A program made the position numbers and the translations under genes. Below are positions 18,101 through 27,573 of a stretch of DNA of 30,324 bases, in pieces. The number at the start of each line of letters is the position of its first letter. Position 1 is the stretch's first letter. Below the pieces are notes generated by a model. That model was not told the origin of the DNA. It did no database searches and was given only the letters and a program-made list of their open reading frames with translations. Source of the DNA: Gracilaria vermiculophylla (lineage: Eukaryota > Rhodophyta > Florideophyceae > Gracilariales > Gracilariaceae); contig JAHNZQ020003149.1 in the NCBI GenBank assembly GCA_019155205.2, forward strand, positions 799,344 through 829,667, written 5' to 3'.

Positions 18101-19796
18101 GAGCTATGTAATCCTTCTTGCGTGTATGGTGTCGCTAATTTGGGCACAACAGCCGGAAGCCTTTGGACAAGGAGCTGCTCTACTCAAGCCATTGCCCCCG
18201 GCAAGAAATCCCCAGACCCTTGGTGTTGCTGCGGAATGCGCTTCTACACCGGTTCGCACTCTGTCTGGGCGCTGCACTTCCGCAATCAATCCTGTGCTAG
18301 GAGAAGCCCGTCGCCCCCTGTTCAGCTACTTCAATGTCAATACTACGATTCTATCTGGTGCTGGACTTCCATCCCCTCGTCTTATCTCCAACATCGTTGG
18401 AAACCAGGATGGAGAAACCACAAACTCGATGGGTCTCAATGAAATGTTCACTTTTTTTGGGCAATTCATTGATCACGATTTTGCACTAACACCACTAGAC
18501 AAGAGTCCGGACAGCAAGTTCTCCATTGAGGTACCTGAATACGATCCATTTCTGTCCGTGCGCGAGTTGAAGTTCACTCGTTCGGAGCGCGAATTCGTCA
18601 CGAAAGGATCCTCCATTGAACGCCCCATCACCGTTCTCTCATCCGCGCTCGATCTTTCTAACGTTTATGGTGTTGACGCCAAGCGCAACGAATTCCTCCG
18701 CGTTCCTGACTCATGTCGGATGAGAGTATCCGAAAACGATCTTCTTCCGTTAAACACTGGTGGATTTGTGAACTCGCCGAACACATCGCCGTCGTTTTTT
18801 ATTGGCGGAGATACACGTGCCAATGAGACTCCAATGCTTACCGTCATGCACACAATCTGGGTTCGTGAGCACAACCGTCTATGCGACCTTTTTGAGGAGG
18901 CCCTGAGCGAGTTCTCCAATACAACTCAGTACGAAATTGTTCGTGCCGTGAACATTGCTCAGTTTCAAAAGATTGTATACCAAGAATGGCTTCCGGCTTT
19001 ACTTGGAACCATTCCGCTCACAACCTATACCGGGTACAAGCGCGGTGTTGACCCAACTCTCAGCCTCGAGTTCAGTACAGCTGGCTTCCGACTCGGACAT
19101 ACTCTCGTCGGAACTGATGTCTCCAGAGTTAATCCAAGTGGAGAAGCCCTCGATCCATTACCGGCTCAAAGAATGTTCTTCCTTCCAAGCAGGGTTTTCA
19201 ATGACTATGAATTGGAAGACTTTGTCCGCGGCGCCTCCGTCACGCTAGCTCAAGAGTTTGACGAAAAAGTCGTGTCCGCGCTGAGAAATTTTTTATTTCA
19301 AAATGTTCCGGAAGAAGAAGGTTTTGATCTCCTTGCTCTCAATCTACAACGCTCTCGCGACCACAACGTTGCCACATTCAATGAGCTACGGACTTTCTTC
19401 ATCGGAACTCCTGCAACATCATTTTCCGATATATCGATGGACCCAACTACCGCCAAAAATCTTGAGAGGGCGTATGGCAATGTCAACAACGTAGAAGCAT
19501 GGATCGGGCTGATGGCTGAGGATAAGGTTCCTGGATCTGCAGTGGGTCCAACATTGGGAGCTATGCTAAAACATGAGTTTGAACGGCTTCGAGACGGGGA
19601 TCAATTCTTTTATTTACTACGTAACCAAATTCCAACATCAGTGTTTCAAAAATTTCCCTCAATCGAAATTGACATTTTTGGAACAGCACCTCTATTCAAT
19701 AGCATTCTGATCAGAACAACTTCCGTCAACACCACTTTCTTTGGAGATGCAGCAAATGCTTTCTGTTTGAAAGGGAAATGTGGCGGAGTTCTTTAA
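18087..19796 (+). CDS. Secreted animal-type heme peroxidase (paralog 3)
   Basis: 569 residues, paralogous to the genes at 4833 and 10002. The signal peptide is about residues 1-20 (YVILLACMVSLIWA-QQ). Active-site residues are conserved: Q126, D129, distal H130, R244, E247 (in DTRANETP), proximal H338 and N419, with LQRSRDHN intact. The start is ATG 18087: the open frame extends upstream only to a TTG at 17964 and gives a non-signal-like leader, whereas 18087 yields a clean signal peptide aligned with the paralogs. The C-terminus differs: the other two end in TRFLPRGRNAF plus two residues, while this one reads TTFFGDAANAF and continues with CLKGKCGGVL, a C-x4-C pair (560 and 565) that could form a disulfide. 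Probably extracellular and H2O2-dependent; substrate unknown. Confidence 0.93.
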   Translation: MSPIKSYVILLACMVSLIWAQQPEAFGQGAALLKPLPPARNPQTLGVAAECASTPVRTLSGRCTSAINPVLGEARRPLFSYFNVNTTILSGAGLPSPRLISNIVGNQDGETTNSMGLNEMFTFFGQFIDHDFALTPLDKSPDSKFSIEVPEYDPFLSVRELKFTRSEREFVTKGSSIERPITVLSSALDLSNVYGVDAKRNEFLRVPDSCRMRVSENDLLPLNTGGFVNSPNTSPSFFIGGDTRANETPMLTVMHTIWVREHNRLCDLFEEALSEFSNTTQYEIVRAVNIAQFQKIVYQEWLPALLGTIPLTTYTGYKRGVDPTLSLEFSTAGFRLGHTLVGTDVSRVNPSGEALDPLPAQRMFFLPSRVFNDYELEDFVRGASVTLAQEFDEKVVSALRNFLFQNVPEEEGFDLLALNLQRSRDHNVATFNELRTFFIGTPATSFSDISMDPTTAKNLERAYGNVNNVEAWIGLMAEDKVPGSAVGPTLGAMLKHEFERLRDGDQFFYLLRNQIPTSVFQKFPSIEIDIFGTAPLFNSILIRTTSVNTTFFGDAANAFCLKGKCGGVL

Positions 19797-20810
19797 TTCT
19801 TTTATCGCATGTGATGAGTTTATTTACGCCATTTGTAACACAGTATATATAGGACTATTCTCTATAGGACAAATGGCCTCAAGTGTGGTCAATTGGCCTC
19901 ACATGAGGCCAAAAATGAATACTTTATTAAACAAAGTTTCGTCATATGTATACTTTGTGCATTACCTCTTTTGAAAGGCAACTTCAACGACAAGCTTGGC
20001 ATCAAAGAGAAAAGAATAACTTGTGTAGATTTCTTGAGCTATTTGAATGACAAAATTTATTGAAGCCTCGAAAGAAATATTTTTTTAACTTCTTTGTTTT
20101 TTGCTAAAGCAAAAGATCTCCAGATTTGTGCCTAGCAAACAAAATTAGCCGTTATTAGTAGCAAAAAAATGTTGGGAACATTTCTCAAGCACACAGGTTG
20201 CTACTGCTAAAAAAGTTTTAAAAAAAGAGAATTGCATCGTAATGGTAAAATACATCTTCTAAAACAAAGTCATCAACAGGCAAAAGCGACGAGCCCTTGG
20301 AAGCATCAAAGCCAAACCAATGTTTCCTAAGGTTTGTTTTCATCCTTTTGAAAAAAAAGAAGGCCTAGAAGGCCTCTTTATTTGGAAAAAAAGATTTATA
20401 CTACACATAAACAAATGATGCTCTGCATGGTTAAATTCTACGCTTTTTTAAGGATTTGCTTCTTATTTCTCTTAATCCATCGTGCCCTCTCTTTCAGCAA
20501 CCACTACGTACGGCTGCCTATGATATATGAACGGATGAGTACGGGCGTCGAGTGTTACACGCGGTATTCAGTCCGATCTAAATTTTGAATATAATTAGAG
20601 TTACAAATAATTTAAAATAATCAAAATATTGCTGTAAACCTACTTTCTGGTTATGTACACCCGCTGTGGTGCTCCGGACAGCACTTCTCGACCATTCATT
20701 TGTCTTCAATCACCCTATCCTTACTCCACAGTTGTAATTGCATCAGCTACTAATGGCATTAAAATAGACAAAAGCAAAACGCATAAACCTTAACTTACAA
20801 AAGGTTGCTA
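19797..20810. other. Intergenic downstream of peroxidase gene 3
   Basis: AT-rich, no supported gene. It contains the short hairpin at 19893-19912 and a direct duplication of GAAGGCCT near 20360-20376. No AATAAA in a convincing position was noticed for the peroxidase gene. Confidence 0.5.
19893..19912. repeat. Short perfect inverted repeat in the likely 3' UTR
   Basis: TTGGCCTC, a four-base loop (ACAT), then GAGGCCAA: an 8-bp stem about 100 bases after the stop codon of peroxidase gene 3. TGGCCTCA also occurs once more about 20 bases upstream. It could fold in the mRNA tail; chance is not excluded. Confidence 0.6.
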
Positions 20811-20960
20811 AGCACAAGCACCACTGGCAACGTCACATACAGCAGCACCGACACTGGCAGCTCCACACGGAGAAGCACCAACACTGGCAGCTCCACACGG
20901 AGAAGCACCAACACTGGCAGCTCCACACGGAGATGCACCAACACTAGCAGCTCATAACGC
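20811..20960. repeat. 30-bp minisatellite
   Basis: Three near-identical 30-bp units lie at 20851-20880, 20881-20910 and 20911-20940 (unit starts ACACTGGCAGCTCCACACGG), with degraded partial units on both sides. The unit is a multiple of three, so both strands stay open. The plus strand would read a repeated Ser/Thr/Arg decapeptide and the minus strand a Leu/Val-rich one inside a 116-codon frame (21145-20795). Neither has other evidence of being a gene. Confidence 0.9.
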
Positions 20961-21934
20961 CCGGTACCGACACTATCAGGATGTAGATAAAACAGACACA
21001 GCTCTAGACGGATAAGCCAAGACCACGACCGCAAAGCAACGCACAAAGAAAGCAGGCAAACGAGCCACCGAAAGGGCACGTAAAAAACAGTATTTAACAG
21101 AAGCATAGGCATAGCCAGATAGGCATCAAGAAAAAGCAGCAACATCCGAGAGAGAGCAGCTCAGCCTTCTCGGGAGCCTATTGTGCTCATTATCCTCGCT
21201 TGTAGAGTTCGCTCTGTGCATATTTAAGTATGCAAAATCACGAGCATTTCACAACAGTGCGGTTCAGAATTATAGTACAGTGCGAAAGCGCGCCAACATA
21301 TGGATTCTTGCCTACTGTAGCCACTCCTCTTCATTAATACTCTCAAAAACCGCGTTTCAAAAGTAATAGAAAATTTCAAACTCGTGCGTGATTATTTCTA
21401 CAACACGTTTCTTTCTTTAAAATGCAAAAGATCTTCTAAATTGAAAGCTTATAACACAATACTTCAAAGTTGGGCTATTTAGAGCATAGCAGAACATTAT
21501 ATACCGCTCTACTTTATGTATGTGAATTGGTTGCATACCACAAAAACTTGAATTTCAAGAGTACGAGCGGGCTATAGCATCTGATAGCCAGCCCCAAGAC
21601 GCCAGCCAGCGCCCATGCGACGCCAGTCAGTGGCCATGCAAAAGGGCAGGAGCACAAAGATAAGTAGGCCTAGATTAGGCCCCAATAAAGCAGATGGAGG
21701 GAGAAAGCAGTGCAGGAACACGCCCATCTTTGTGCTGAACTATCCTCTTGTGCCTTCCAGACTCCGCAGAGAGAGCCCTATGCTAATGTGTCTTAAACCA
21801 TTGCGAACAATATTACAGGTATGGGCCTAGCAGGGCTTGTGTATGCGCATTCCAACAGGGGCTTTAACGACTCACCCAAGTTTGTCACGAATGCTACTTG
21901 TAAAACCTGTTACTTTGATTAATTACGCCTATGA
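20961..21934. other. Intergenic leading into the copia element
   Basis: No supported gene. Around 21589-21650 there are short imperfect duplications of GACGCCAG followed by CCATGC words. A 5' LTR and primer-binding site of the copia element should lie within about 21500-21930, but I could not delimit them: I see no match to sequence beyond 27300. Confidence 0.4.
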
Positions 21935-22810
21935 ATGAGAATGATGACACAATTTGAAAATTTTGATAATAAGTGGAAAGCTATTTGTGAAGGAGCCGGG
22001 CATATTATTTATATGGCGTGTGATGAAACGGCACAAAACCTTCTGAAGAAAGCTGAAGTATCTGGAATTGTGTCTTTTGACGGTAACCCAGATGATCCCA
22101 GGAATGAAACTCTTGTAGAATTCATACTTGAAGGTATTGCAAAGGACAACCCAACAGAGTCAATCAAGCGAAAAGTACATCTATTAAATGCTATAAATAA
22201 CTGCAAATAGAAAGATGACGAGCCCGTACAATCATTCTCTAGCAGATTTACTGGGGCTGTTGCGCGCTTCGCTAGCCGTACGGCCTGCATTAGCTGTGCC
22301 ACGAGCAGACAACATGTCGTGTATATGATTTGGAACTCGAATTTGACTCCAGATATGATGGATTCTCTCGTTTTTCAACTCACCTCGACGAAAGTTACAG
22401 ATAGCGCAAAATATGTCGCACCACTTACAGGCATGGAACTCGAGCTTTAGTCGCTATCTAATCTTTTGGAACAGAAAGTGAGAGCGATGATGCTCAGCAT
22501 AAAGCACTGAAGATCAAGGTGACGGACGGACTGAAAACGATGCGAGACCAACGATCCTGCAATGTTACTATGTTTACATTGGATGATGGTGCCCAGTACC
22601 TGCCACTCGTCGATATTGCGCAGCAGAGAGTACGGAATAAGGACCAAAGCTCTATTATTATGGGAAAAAGAAACACAATATCCCAACCGGAATGAGGGAA
22701 GATCATCAGGAAGCTCCAAGGGGAGCCCAGTCGTCGAGCCAGTGATGAACCAGGACATTTTTATAAAGACCGCGAGAGCTGTCGTCGAAAGTGTAGTACA
22801 GTGGCTCCTA
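21935..22810 (+). pseudogene. Copia-type gag remnant
   Basis: Starts at ATG 21935 and reads FENFDNKWKAICEGAG, then NETLVEFILEGIAKDNPTES, a capsid-like helical region. An in-frame TAG at 22208-22210 breaks it, and the same frame resumes with DEPVQSFSSRFTGAVARF to a second TAG at 22448-22450. In another frame near 22740-22790 the words EPGHFYKDRESCRRK look like the back half of a CCHC zinc knuckle whose first two cysteines are gone. Gag would have coated the element's RNA. This copy cannot make a full protein. Assignment rests on the link to pol downstream and the zinc-knuckle-like tail. Confidence 0.65.
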
Positions 22811-24009
22811 CGGAAATAGGGTGGTTTGGCCTTTAGGTATAATGTTCCTAAGGGGGGCTCCTATTTTACTAGCTGGGCCACGTGGTGCATAATCCTGCCC
22901 ACGTGCACTAGAGTATCCTGGAGGAACGTTAGAATTATTATTTATTTTAGTTAATTTAGGCAGGTAATTACTACAGTAGTGAGACCTGCCGAGGTGGGCT
23001 CCCGGCTTGATATTTAAGCAGCCGGTTGAGCTCCACCACTGGAAAAGTAAAGACATGCACCCTTGAGTCTTCATCTACTTTTCCGGTTGGAGTCTCTTGT
23101 CGATCAACGCAGGTTTCTAAGCCGCCGATCCCCAGGTCGCATCATAGCAGCGCCTGTAGGAGCATTGTCCGCCCAGTGAACCTCCCTCTCCGCTTGGTGT
23201 TTGTGGATCCCCTTTAAGAATTCCCCCGGCTCGCGACAGCGGATACCGGAGACCACCTTTAGGAATACGCGCCTTTGGAGTCAGCAAAAACTCCTAACGG
23301 ACGTTGTGCTTTACTACCTCGAGAGGAGGGCTGACAGTACCACAGAAAGATGCTAATGTCAAAGAAAAATCGTAAAGGCGCCTCGCAGAAAATACTTATG
23401 CAGCTTGAGCTGTGCCTCCCTCCTGAGGAAGAGTGAGAGACCCTATCGAGTCCGACTAGCCCCACTTGGTTAGTTTTAATCTAGTTACTTCAGGCTTCCA
23501 GTTCGTCACTACGCTGACTGTCATCTCCTGTAGGCACGTCAGATAGTGCCGCCCGAGTGCGTCTTTAATACCAGTGGTGTCGCCGTTGGCCCCGCTCCTT
23601 TGGACTCCTCCTGGAGGTAGGGCCCCGTGCTCACTATACCACATAGATGAAGGTGTCGGTTGAACGCGGTTGCTGTGCGTTGCGCTTGGCACGTTGTACG
23701 ATCAACGTAGTTGGTTCGAGCGCAACGTAGAGAGGACAAGCGCGTCTCTTCGCGTTTGGTCAGTAAATTTGTCGAGCGACTTGTTTACTGATTCTGTTCC
23801 TCTTGCCCAACGTCCTTTCGCGCAATGCGTAAAGTGCACTACACTTATATGCGGCGTTGCGAGCGCGCTGTGCCACAGATTGGCACAGCGCACTGTGTGA
23901 CTTAAAAATAAATATATTAAATTAAGCCACGCGCATCTCAATTCAAAACGAGATTACAGCGATCTCCCCTACGTAAGCACCCCTACAACCTACAGAAGGA
24001 GCCCCTAGG
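22811..24009. other. Unexplained insertion-like block with LTR-like signals
   Basis: Gag similarity stops near 22810 and pol similarity resumes near 24010. In between are TATTTAAG (23011-23018), an inverted repeat GGCAGGT/ACCTGCC (22959-22990), a perfect 11-bp hairpin (23865-23891) and AATAAA (23907-23912). These are the kinds of signal LTRs carry. The borders have a short imperfect inverted match (22847-22862 against 23997-24009). A nested solo LTR, a non-autonomous element or a rearrangement could all explain it; no coding domain is recognisable. Confidence 0.45.
23865..23891. repeat. Perfect 11-bp hairpin
   Basis: GCGCTGTGCCA, loop CAGAT, TGGCACAGCGC. It lies 16 bases before an AATAAA, so in a transcript it would form a strong stem close to a 3' end. 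Confidence 0.85.
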
Positions 24010-25824
24010 TTGGCAGGCGGGATCGAGGAAGCAACCGCACTTTATGACACTCTTAGCATTTCACTTATACGAGAACCTCCACGAGATCATTATCTTCACA
24101 GTTGGGGCAAAATTGCTTTAAATGCAAGGCCAGTTATCTGCTATTGGATCCTTTTCCTAAACGATGTTAACGGCCGCCATGCAACAGTCGCATTAGATTG
24201 TGTTCATGGGTGGTCGCCAGTTTCAATAGATTTAGACCTCAAGCGCTACTCTAATACACTCAACTGCCACAAGCCCGCTACTTTCCACTTCAAACGCCCG
24301 ATGGACACTGAGAAGTGCGTATTTTTACCTTATATTGGCAACGAGGACTGTGGTAATGATCGGCCCGGCACGGATATTATACCGCATCAGATATCTACAT
24401 ATCGCTAACTGCTTGAAAACTCTCCTAGAAATATAGACAAGAATTCCCTGCAGAAGATCCACTGCTTCACCCACGCTACGTCTGCTGAAATGGGGGCATT
24501 ACTCGAAGACGTGGGTAAGCTGAATGATGAGTTGTCCCACGCATGCAACGTTATATATGATACGTGCGACATTTATGCAACTAGGGGCAGGCCGACCCCG
24601 CGGAAGAAAACTTCAATTAGTCATATCAACGTGGCTGTCAATAAATCTGTACAAGCAATTTTTTTTGTAATATGTATTGCCGACGAAAAGTATGGAGTCA
24701 TAAACATCATCGATGTAGGTACTAACTATGGAGAGCGTGTTATTGTGGAAAAGAAGAACGCCAGTGAACTATGGAACCGACTCGAGTCTGAGTGGTTATA
24801 CCACCATGGTGCACCAAAACACTTCAGCACAGATCCTGAGTTCTTCCAGCCAGTACTGACCAAGCTAATATCTCCAGACGGTATCAAGATCTAGGATCCA
24901 CCCGCGAGATTTTCTTCAATGAAAAGTAAGATGGAGCCCAGTAATGGGCTCTTGAAAACGATGTTTTTCTGTATCGCAAAAAAACAGTATTGCTACACAC
25001 ATAGTACTTGTTGCGTGTGCATCCTTATCTAGTAACGTCTTCCATGGAAAGTCCATCATGAGCGAAATCCAACTCGCAAGAGGATACCCCCCATCGATTC
25101 TCGGCATTCCTTCACCACGGGTGCCAGAAGATTTGCTCAGGGCACACCAACCCACCATCGCGAAGCGAGCTCTGTGAAGAGTCCTCAGAGAATACAATAT
25201 CCACTTGATTTCTTCGCATTCCTTCAAGCCTGGGGCATTCACTCGGGTGTACTACAATACAGGTCAACAAAACGACCCCAAACGATGTATCAAAACCATA
25301 GATATAGAGGTCAAGCCATTCTATGTATGACGCAGAATATCCATGCGAGGCCCACCATTGAGAGTAGCATACGAACATTTAAGGCTTCTTCCAGAAGGCT
25401 ATTTGGCTGGGGACTTGCAGGAAGGCATATTAGAAGACATTTACGCAGGAGATACAGTTTTCCTATCTATTCGAGAAAAAGACTAGAAGCGTACAAAAGT
25501 AGAGCAGATACCACACGGCGTTTTGGTCCCAAAAGATTAATTGATGGAGATAATGTAGAGAGATTGGCAAAAACGGCTACATCTTCCTCTTTCTTCCTTA
25601 TGGCTGCTATTGGCAATTCCCCTCGCGGTACTGGGCAGTCCTTTGCCGAGGCTCCCCCTAGAGACATTGCTGAATTCAAATATGACGAACAAAACGTGTT
25701 GAATGAGATCTATAGTGAAATTGGCAATGCCCAAGTCATACGCAAGAAGATGGACAGTGCACCGAGACGGATCTTGGACAACGCCATTGATGATGAGCTT
25801 GAGAATGCCTGTAAAAGTGCCTAG
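24010..25824 (+). pseudogene. Copia pol: protease region and integrase remnant
   Basis: 24010-24408 encodes SWGKIALNARPV then HATVALDCVHGWSPV, probably the decayed aspartic protease region. After a stop (24406-24408) the integrase zinc domain begins: H24460, H24472 and C24565 are present, but the next Cys of CDICA-like sequence is Tyr (CDIYA). The core reads VQAIFFVICIADEKYGVINI and later HHGAPKHFSTDPEFF, keeping one likely catalytic Asp. It stops at 24892. Further integrase words appear in other frames: SNVFHGKSIM and ARGYPPSILGIP (about 25030-25110), then VAYEHLRLLPEGYLAGDLQE (about 25355-25415), past an in-frame TGA. A linker to RT (NVLNEIYSEIGNAQVIRKKM) ends near 25824. It would have cut DNA and inserted the element; it is inactive. 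Confidence 0.75.
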
Positions 25825-26460
25825 GTCAAAGTCCCTGAACCAATTGTGCCCTGCAATGCTAAATTAATTAGCTAACACATTATGTTTAAGGTAAAAAGCG
25901 AAGAAAGAAATGAGAAGCGTATGAAACCTAGGCTTTTTTCGCACAGTAATAGAGATAAGGAAAAAGGGAATATCTGAAATTATCCAGCAAACGCACAGTT
26001 GAAATCATTCACATTCCTCTCTCCATCTCTGCAATTTTGAAGTTTCGCTTGCGATGCATCGATATCAAAGATGCATATCTTCAGAGTGGATCTATCTAGC
26101 GCGAACTCTACGTACCCCCACCACCCAAGTGGAGAGGCAAACACAACCTGTGGATGCTCAACAAGCTTCCATACGGGATCAGCGAGGCCGAAAGGCAGTG
26201 GGCTACAGTGACAGAGAACTGGCTTTTGACAGAAGCGAAGTTCTAGCGCGCATTCGGTGTTAGTCATCTTTATATCCAGCGGCGAATTAAAAAAGAGGAT
26301 AAGGTGCTATTCGCAAAACGTACGGATGATCTCCTACTATCCGGCTCATTACAAGACATGCAAGAATTCACAGCTGAGATTAGGTCGCGATTCAGGATCA
26401 GGAAGTCCATTCTTGACGACAAAATCAAGTTCAATGGTTTTACGATCAGATAGACCGAAC
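25825..26460 (+). pseudogene. Copia reverse transcriptase remnant
   Basis: Short collinear words in several frames: KLIS then HIMFKVKSEERNEKRMKPRL (from about 25860), a gap-ridden palm region near 26040-26180, and the catalytic box AKRTDDLLLSGSLQDMQEF (about 26313-26369), where TDD stands for the usual YVDD, followed by KIKFNGFTIR. Several stops and frameshifts separate these pieces. The relation to copia RT rests on the DD box and on its place between integrase and RNase H. Confidence 0.65.
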
Positions 26461-26889
26461 CGTATACAATACAGTTATCTATGGAATATTATATAAAGAG
26501 CATGAACCCGGTAAATATCAGCCGATCAAGAATGGTCATGCATCAAGATAAGGCACAATCACAGGAGATTGGATCATACCGCATCATGGCAGGAGAACGT
26601 ATATGATTTAGATGTAGAGCACTTCCTCAAGCGGCATAATTTGGATCCCTAATGCAGCAGAGGATTCCGCAGCTCGCATTGGGTACCATGCTTGAGGCTA
26701 TTAGGACACTCTCTGAACTCCGGAACCTGCGACTTGTGATTAACTTTAAACACCCATCTTGTACATTTAACTGTGCTTAAGTTGTTTCATTTTTTGCTGC
26801 CTCTCTTAACATCTCCGCTCATCAGCAATATGGAAAGACCAGATTCGTCCCCGGTATCCGATACAGAACTCTGAAAGGGGATGCGACGA

Positions 26890-27300
26890 CATATCGTTTG
26901 ATCGACTGGGCTAGTTTGAAACAGCAAATAGTTTCGCATTCGTCTTGTGGAGCTGACATTGTTGCATGCACAGAGGCAGATGACAGAGGATTCAATATCA
27001 AGAGCACATTGAAATCAATATATCAGGCAGATGAGTTAAAGCATGTCTCAACGTCCACTCTAAGGGTCTCTTTGACACTATCAATACGCTACACAACGGA
27101 CAGAATTATAGACTTCGACAGACTATTCGGCGAGTTAAAGATTCTTATGAAGCGCAAGAACTCCACAGTTTGCGCCAGAGTCAGGGAGAGGCTAATATTG
27201 CTGATGCGCTCATAAAGCAAGACTAGTTTTCCCACCGCCTGCTCAACCCTATTGCTGCAACAGGGTCCCTTTTGCTCCCAGATCATAAGTCGTTCTGTGT
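26890..27300 (+). pseudogene. Copia RNase H remnant
   Basis: IDWASLKQQIVSHSSCGADI (from 26901) followed by ACTEADDRGF is the copia RNase H block in which the family has A-E; here the Glu is Asp. Near 27045 the frame shifts, and SKGLFDTINTLHNGQNYRLR then EANIADALIKQD follow, ending at a TAG at 27223-27225. NIADAL-K is the hallmark tail of copia RNase H. Weak similarity may continue to about 27330 (LLPDHKSF). This is the best-preserved part of the element, yet it is still frameshifted. Confidence 0.75.
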
Positions 27301-27330
27301 GAATAATTGAGAAGGAGGTTCGAAAATCCC

Positions 27331-27573
27331 TCGTGGTAATTTTTTCTTTGAGATATTGCACTACAAAGTAGTCTATCAACTTAGAAACGGAGATCCACTG
27401 GCAGATTCTCTCTGCGATTCTTTTTCCTTTTCATTGATTGTCCGCTTTGGAATCCACCCGTTGATGAAGTTTCACCGTCGTGGTGGATACCTCTGATGAG
27501 GAGGAAACCCACTGGAGCAGAGCCGGTAACGACCCGGAACCGGCCCCGTCGAGGGAAGAAAAGGCGCTAAGTA
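27331..27573. other. Junction between the two retrotransposons
   Basis: Non-coding. It should hold the copia 3' LTR and the 5' end of the next element. There is an inverted repeat ATCCACC/GGTGGAT at about 27451-27488. I found no repeated partner for this stretch elsewhere in the window and could not place LTR borders. Confidence 0.4.

Larger units (their letters stand above)
21935..27330 (+). mobile_element. Degenerate Ty1/copia-type LTR retrotransposon
   Basis: Protein remnants follow the copia order gag, protease region, integrase, reverse transcriptase, RNase H, all on plus. Every domain is broken by stops and frameshifts. The order with integrase before reverse transcriptase separates it from Ty3/gypsy. 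A block of about 1.2 kb with no gag or pol similarity (22811-24009) interrupts it. LTRs were not identified, so the outer borders are only those of the coding remnants. Confidence 0.8.

Noticed and set aside
4833..19796. Calling the three peroxidases cyclooxygenases or fatty-acid dioxygenases
   Set aside because: The TIWVREHNRLCD words do recall cyclooxygenase, but the distal motif is GQFIDHDF with both heme-ester acids, and I do not see the cyclooxygenase catalytic-Tyr region. Peroxidase is the safer family.
20795..21145. 116-codon minus-strand frame as a real hydrophobic protein
   Set aside because: A large part of it is the 30-bp minisatellite, whose period forces an open frame; no promoter or homolog evidence.
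27300..27345. T-arm-like sequence GGTTCGAAAATCC as a tRNA
   Set aside because: No acceptor, D or anticodon stems could be paired around it.
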